A stretch of 64,000 bases of DNA from Cricetomys ansorgei (lineage: Eukaryota > Chordata > Mammalia > Rodentia > Nesomyidae), in contig JAMJFZ010001258.1 of the NCBI GenBank assembly GCA_026225945.1, forward strand, positions 13,871,001 through 13,935,000, in the 5' to 3' direction. The notes beneath the pieces were generated by a model. It saw nothing but the letters and a program-made list of their open reading frames with translations. It had not been told where the DNA came from and did not search any database. Positions 61,340-64,000 of the stretch are shown here, piece by piece. Position 1 is the first letter of the stretch. Every line of letters starts with the position of its first letter. A program made the position numbers and the translations under genes.

Positions 61340-61700
61340 TTTTTTGAGACAGGGTTCCTCTGTTTTAACTCTGGCTGTCCTGGAACTCACTGTGTAGACC
61401 AGGCTGGCCTCAGACTCACAGAGATCTGCCTGCCTCTGCCTCCTGAGTGCTGGGATTAAAGGTGTGCACCACCACTGCCTGGCTAAACTGTGATCTCTTT
61501 TTGTTGAAGGTTTGCTTCCAACAAACACTCTTGCCTAGATTTTCTTTTTTGTTGTTGTTGTTTTTTTGTTTTTTTTTTTTTTTTTGAAATAGAATCTTAT
61601 GATGTAGCCCTGGCTATCCCAAAACTTACTATATAGTCCAGGCTGGCTTCAAACTCAGAGATCCACCTGCCTCTGCCTCCCAAGTGCTGGGACTAAGACG
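61340..61700 (-). repeat. Two B1 SINEs
   Basis: A well-kept B1 at about 61340-61485 (gagacagggttcctctg to gtgcaccaccactgcctggc) and a second at about 61545-61700 with long T-runs. Confidence 0.85.
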
Positions 61701-61760
61701 TGTGTGAACATGCCCTTGCCTTACACAGTTGTTCTTAAGTGTCTGTGTGTGTGTGTGTGT

Positions 61761-61902
61761 GGTCCTGTGCACTGACGGGTTCGCGTGTTTGCGTGGAGTG
61801 TGTGTGTGTGGTCCTGTGCACTGACGCGTTCGCGTGTTTGCGTGGAGTGTGTGTGTGTGGTCCTGTGCACTGACGCGTTCGCGTGTTCGCGTGGGAACTA
61901 GA
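61761..61902 (+). repeat. 49-bp minisatellite, three copies
   Basis: The unit starts ggtcctgtgcactgacg at 61761, 61810 and 61859, giving an exact period of 49 bp. Each unit has a CpG-bearing core (cgcgttcgcgtgtttgcgtgg) and a short GT run. Copies differ at two visible sites (gggtt/gcgtt and tttgcg/ttcgcg). Confidence 0.92.
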
Positions 61903-62224
61903 AGCCGACATCCAGCGTCTTCCTCAATTGCGCTCTACCTCATGTTTTGGAGACAGGGTCTCTCAGCCTGGGGCTCAAGGGCTCAGGTGGATTGGACGAC
62001 AGCAATCCTTAGAGACCCTCTCGTGTCTGCCTCACCAGAGCTAGGATTATAGACACACACATACACACACACACACGAAAAACTGGGCATTTTATATCAG
62101 ACTCCAGCATAGCAAGCACTTTACTGGCTGAGCCGCCTCCCTGCCGTGCTTTTTTTTTTTTAAACTCTCTAGAAAAGAAAGATAGGAAAAAAGAAAGAAA
62201 TCTTTACCGTCCTGTAAAAAAAGA

Positions 62225-62320
62225 AAGAAGGAAAGGAAGGAAGGAAGGGAGGGAGGAAGGAAGGAAGGAAGGAAGGAAGGAAGGAAGGAAGGAAGGAAGG
62301 AAGGGAGGAAGGAAGGAAGG
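62225..62320. repeat. (GGAA)n microsatellite
   Basis: About 95 bp of ggaa/ggga units. GGAA arrays are a binding substrate for ETS-family factors, but no function is implied here. Confidence 0.95.
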
Positions 62321-62539
62321 TTGATTCACAGCCCTTACTGGCTGTCCGAAGCTCAGAGAGCAGGAGCTGACTGTGAGCTGATGTCTCAGCACAATATCGC
62401 CAAACCTAACTCCTCCAACCAAAGTCAGGAGCGTGCTCGGTGAGGACTCTACCAACTGAGCCCCAGCCCCACTGGTTTTTCTTTTTAAAGGTCTTTTCTA
62501 CAACTGCAGAGTGATGTGTTCTTTGGAACAAAAACAAAA

Positions 62540-64000
62540 TATGGGATTAGAGAAATGGTTCATGGTTAAGAGTGCCTGCTGTCCTTACAGAGGAGCTGAT
62601 CTGGTTTCCTGTGCCCACATCATCAAGGGGACCACAACCTCCTAGTTCTAGGAGGATCTGATGCCTCCAGCCTCTGACGACATCCGGAGAGAGGGAGAGG
62701 GGAGGAAGATAAATAAAAACATTAAAACTACAATATAGGAGAGGTGAAGGCATTAACCTGATTCTTTTGCCTTCAATCCCCACTCAAAAATGTCCAGGAA
62801 TGGGACCTGGAAAGGTGGTTCAGCAGTCAAGAGCACTTGCTCTTGAAGAAGAACCAGGTTCAATTCCCAGCACCCACACGGTGACTCACAGCCACTCATA
62901 ACCCCAGTTCCATGGAATCCAATCAATGTGCATGTGGTTCACATACATGTACATGGGCAAGAGAGTCATACTCGTAAAGAAAAATCTACACCATGTTTAT
63001 AAAGATAGCCAGCAGCAACGTTCTATTATCATTCCAAACCTTAATGTGTAAATGTAAATACATCGTTCTTATGCTTTTAGGCTGTGTGTGTATATATAGT
63101 GAAAAAATCAGATTCTCCCTTGACTTCAGGGAGTTTACATTTGTCACAATGTGGGTGTTGGAGGCCATTTTGCCTGGAGACCATTGAGCCTCTTGGATAT
63201 TTATTTCTCATCAGATTTGATTATGATTCCGTCATCTGTTCCCCAAATACAGTCTCAAGCCCCTCTCTTATTTCTTTACCAATCTTGTTTTTCTGCTTTG
63301 CAGATTCAATAATTTCCATTATTGAATGTGTCAAGTTCATTGATTTTTGTTTATTAATCTATCATCTACCTTTGTCTCCTTCTAACAAATTGTCTCAATT
63401 ATTCTTTTTAGCTACAGAATTTCCTTTTCTTGTTAGTTTTTAAATTGTACTTCTTTTCTTTACAACATTGCTGTTTTATTTGGTAAGTACACCCCAAGAT
63501 ATTAGGAGTGAGAAAACGGGAGGGCCAGTGAAATTGCTCATTGAGTAACAACATTGGCCATCAGATGACCCAAGCCTAGTGACCTGAGGTTGGTCCCTGG
63601 AAGCCAGGTCAAGGTGGCAAGAGAAAACTGATTCCACAAAGTTGTCCTCTGAGTGTCACACATGTATCATGGACCTCACTTCATTCAAACTGAAGGGTTC
63701 TATAGAGGAATAGAACTGATAGAATACATATACATTAAAAATATAGGGGTGGGCTGGAGAGACGGGCTCAGCAGTTAAGAGCACTGGCTGCTCTTCCAGA
63801 GGACCTGGGTTCAATTCCCAGCACCCATGTGGTAGCTCACACTTGTCTGTAATTCCTATTCCAGGGTTCCTCACACTCTCACACAGACATACATTCGGGC
63901 AAAACATCAATGTACATAGAATAAAAATAACTAAAATATTTTTTAAATGTAGGAGCTCCTGCTGGGTTGCCTAGTCCTCCCTTGATGTAGGGATTAGTGC
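62540..64000. repeat. Right-edge stretch: three or four B2 SINEs in AT-rich DNA
   Basis: B2 copies (+) at about 62540-62690, 62810-62970, 63520-63650 (degenerate) and 63750-63935 (well kept, ctggagagacgggctcagcag to the aaaataa tail). 62985-63500 is AT-rich with no recognisable gene; frames there show no domain. Confidence 0.75.

Noticed and set aside
61745..61905. Regular spaced repeats resembling a CRISPR array
   Set aside because: It is a tandem minisatellite without unique spacers, in a mammalian genome.
63750..63935. tRNA-like sequence in B2 and ID elements
   Set aside because: These are tRNA-derived SINE heads, not functional tRNA genes.
56000..64000. Nolc1, the next known gene beyond Elovl3 in mouse
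   Set aside because: No exon of it is visible. In mouse it lies tens of kb away, so it probably falls outside the window.

Overview
The window is nuclear DNA from a muroid rodent (mouse-like: murid or cricetid). It is dense in rodent SINEs of the B1, B2/B3 and ID/B4 types, carries an old dissected L1 and several rodent-type ERV LTRs, and contains spliced vertebrate genes with GT-AG introns. The form of the B1 copies looks more cricetid than house mouse to me, but I cannot fix the species from the sequence alone.

Three genes are recognisable. Their order, Gbf1 (minus) - Pitx3 (plus) - Elovl3 (minus), matches the known mammalian Gbf1/Pitx3/Elovl3 neighbourhood (human 10q24, mouse chr19) read in reverse. 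(1) 1-13.4 kb is the 5' end of Gbf1 on the minus strand: a CpG-island promoter near 13.4-13.8 kb, a predicted noncoding exon 1 (about 13.17-13.40 kb), a 9.8-kb SINE-rich intron, and the first coding exon at 3262-3367. The rest of Gbf1 lies off the left edge. (2) 17.2-29.9 kb is a complete Pitx3 gene on the plus strand: CpG-island promoter, noncoding exon 1, a 10.2-kb intron and three coding exons that join to an uninterrupted 302-residue homeodomain protein. (3) 30.7-33.4 kb is a complete Elovl3 gene on the minus strand: four coding exons that join to a 271-residue fatty-acid elongase. The Pitx3 and Elovl3 stop codons converge with only about 1.17 kb between them.

From 33.5 kb to the right edge I found no host gene. 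This stretch holds dense SINE clusters (34.4-43.5 kb), a 610-bp solo LTR with a 4-bp target duplication (38.0-38.6 kb), an old plus-strand L1 split by younger SINEs (44.4-47.1 kb), two different defective class-I (gammaretrovirus-like) ERV remnants on the minus strand (49.4-52.1 and 52.9-55.3 kb), a plus-strand LTR (about 55.4-55.7 kb), a 524-bp ERVK-type solo LTR with a 6-bp target duplication (59.4-60.0 kb), a short unexplained open frame with a 3'UTR-like tail (60.75-61.09 kb), a three-copy 49-bp GTG/CpG minisatellite (61.76-61.9 kb), and several microsatellites.

The genes are functionally unrelated neighbours. Gbf1 is a ubiquitous Golgi ARF exchange factor, Pitx3 a lens, midbrain-dopaminergic and muscle transcription factor, and Elovl3 an ER very-long-chain elongase of skin, brown fat and liver. 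I see no new multi-gene system. The points most worth testing are regulatory: a trio of steroid-receptor-type palindromes in Pitx3 intron 1, and an LTR with an apparently intact promoter 4.6 kb upstream of Elovl3 in the same orientation.
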